Source: a virus
Strand: one strand, 5' to 3'
DNA length: 64,000 nucleotides
IMG/VR virus record: IMGVR_UViG_3300045125_000089
Span: 1-64,000 of that record
Shown here: positions 62,710-64,000 of the stretch, piece after piece
Layout of the letters: each line of letters starts with the position of its first letter
How positions within the stretch are numbered: position 1 is the first letter of the stretch
Notes under the pieces: model-generated
Database searches by the model: none
Seen by the model: the letters and a program-made list of their open reading frames with translations, nothing else
What the model was told of the DNA's origin: nothing
Position numbers and translations under genes: made by a program

Positions 62710-64000
62710 TCAATATCCAACACTGCCCGTTAAATTATCGGTTCCCAAATTGGATAATGAAATTGTTAATGCATCGCTGGCAACATTTCCATATACTTTG
62801 TTATATATAGAGCTTGATTCCAACTAACACTTGAGTGCTACCTCCGCGGAATATATTTCCAGTGATGATATTAGCGGAGCCACTATATCCTCCAATATAA
62901 ATAGAAGGAGCACTACCGGCATTAAATATTGTATTTCCAATAAATGTACCTTCGTGTGCATTTGCGCCACGAATAACAGAGCCAGTATTATCGCTAATCA
63001 AAAAGTTGTTACTGATATAATGACCTTGAACGTTTTCTAACCACAGCGCACTACCAGAATTTCGTGAATCAATGTGACTATTATTAAAGAGTCAGTAATA
63101 CGATTCTTCCTGCAATTGGACGATTTGCCCAATCGTATGAATTGAATGGCGCAGCAAGAATGATTTATTTCCTTTGGCATATACACCATATACAACCGGA
63201 ACCATATATATTTGATTTAACAACAATCCTTCAGTGTTTTGTCCGGTGGAGGTATAGTCAACAGAGTTTATAGATATACCTGTTTTCCAGAAATTAAACT
63301 GCGATTGATTGATGGTTCCGTTTATACACAATCTTCTTAACTCTAGACCTGTTCCTTGATAAAATGAACCAAGCGGTCTACCAACAATCATACAATTTGT
63401 AATTCTGAAATTCCACGCTGATTCTAATATAATTCCGTTTGACCAATAATTTGAATTGTCGGAAAGAATATGAACATCATTTAAATCCACAGAAACATTT
63501 TCGTGAGCAGATTGACTTGATGTACCATATGTTATGTATATAGAAGAAGATGATGCGCCGGATGTAGTAAGGCCCAATCCTCGTATAGATACTTGATAAA
63601 TCTGGTCATCAAGTCCTCCATTGTCCATATTAAATTCTATACCATTTACGTTGGCGGTTTGTTTTATAATTGAAACGTTGGAACCATTTCCTACCAATGC
63701 AATATCGCATTGTGGATTTGATACAAGAGTCAAAGAGCCGGTAATTACATACGTTCCGTCAGGAAAATATACTGTACCTCTTCCAGATGCTTGTGAGGCT
63801 GAGATTGCAAGCAAAATTGCATTTGTATCATTTGTTGAACCATTTCCAATTGCACCATAATCTTTTACGTTATATGCAAAATTTGTATTTGCGCGCGCCG
63901 CATAAGAACTTGTGGTTGAACTCAAAGCATATGAACTTGTAGTTGAATTTAGTGCATAAGATGCAGTAACGGCGTTGGTAGCACTACCACTCAAAGAGCC
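62710..64000 (-). CDS. Pectate-lyase-fold tail spike (partial)
   Basis: Right-handed beta-helix spike whose start lies beyond the right window edge. The N-terminal linker has ASYALNSTTSSYALSSTT repeats. The fold signature is FAYNVKDYGAIGNGSTNDTN followed by AILLAISASQ and GTVYFPDGTYVITGSLTLVS, the pectate lyase superfamily entry found in phage depolymerase spikes. Rungs follow (NSNYWSNGIILESAWNFRIT, NCMIVGRPLG). After slips near 63150 and 63090 the protein continues VQGHYISNNFLISDNTGSVI and IYIGGYSGSANIITGNIFRG, and ends NLGTDNLTGSVGY. At least 425 residues are visible. Polysaccharide cleavage is possible but not shown. Confidence 0.8.

Overview
The window is part of a contractile-tailed, T4-like (myovirus-type) phage genome. 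It is AT-rich, and almost every gene lies on the minus strand. The evidence is a tail tube (gp19-like), tail sheath (gp18-like), tape measure protein, T4-type baseplate proteins, a T4-style replication and recombination block (DnaB/gp41-like helicase, flap 5'-3' exonuclease, RecA/UvsX-like recombinase, gp32-like single-strand binding protein), a class I ribonucleotide reductase pair, and fibre proteins like those of aquatic T4-like phages. No portal, terminase or capsid gene lies in the window. The host cannot be fixed; a secreted EF-hand protein of bacterial type is the only host-like gene.

Layout (genes read right to left). 1-9119: MoxR-type ATPase, a Lys/Glu-rich protein, NrdA, NrdB, helicase, exonuclease, recombinase and SSB. 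9305-13340: two unrecognised proteins, a long unrecognised protein and a short divergent family A DNA polymerase. 13371-22887: baseplate and tail-tip proteins, tape measure protein, T4_baseplate (gp26/gp51-like) protein. 23003-26032: small proteins sharing an N-terminal helix with T4 prohead-protease-like (I/L)xE sites. 26215-26704: tail tube. 26818-31967: accessory island with a homing endonuclease on the plus strand, a glycosyltransferase-like protein, a secreted EF-hand protein on the plus strand, a nucleotidyltransferase and a HAD phosphatase. 32048-35137: tail sheath. 35261-37695: small structural and glycine-rich proteins. 37739-50140: a tandem array of about 14 LamG-type lectin genes interrupted by a fibrinogen-like gene. 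50146-57934: a giant Gly-X-Y (collagen-like) fibre gene. 57954-64000: more fibre and spike genes, including a second collagen-like protein and a pectate-lyase-fold spike.

Single-base insertions and deletions break nearly every conserved gene while the protein continues in another frame. This looks like uncorrected long-read error, so I annotate whole genes across the breaks. It is worst in the sheath gene and the LamG array.

Transcription signals are visible. Several rho-independent terminators separate blocks. An inverted T4-late-like octamer (plus strand TATAAATA) lies within 35 bases upstream of 12 minus-strand genes, mostly structural, and often directly follows a terminator. An identical 18-base palindromic sequence precedes two other post-terminator genes.
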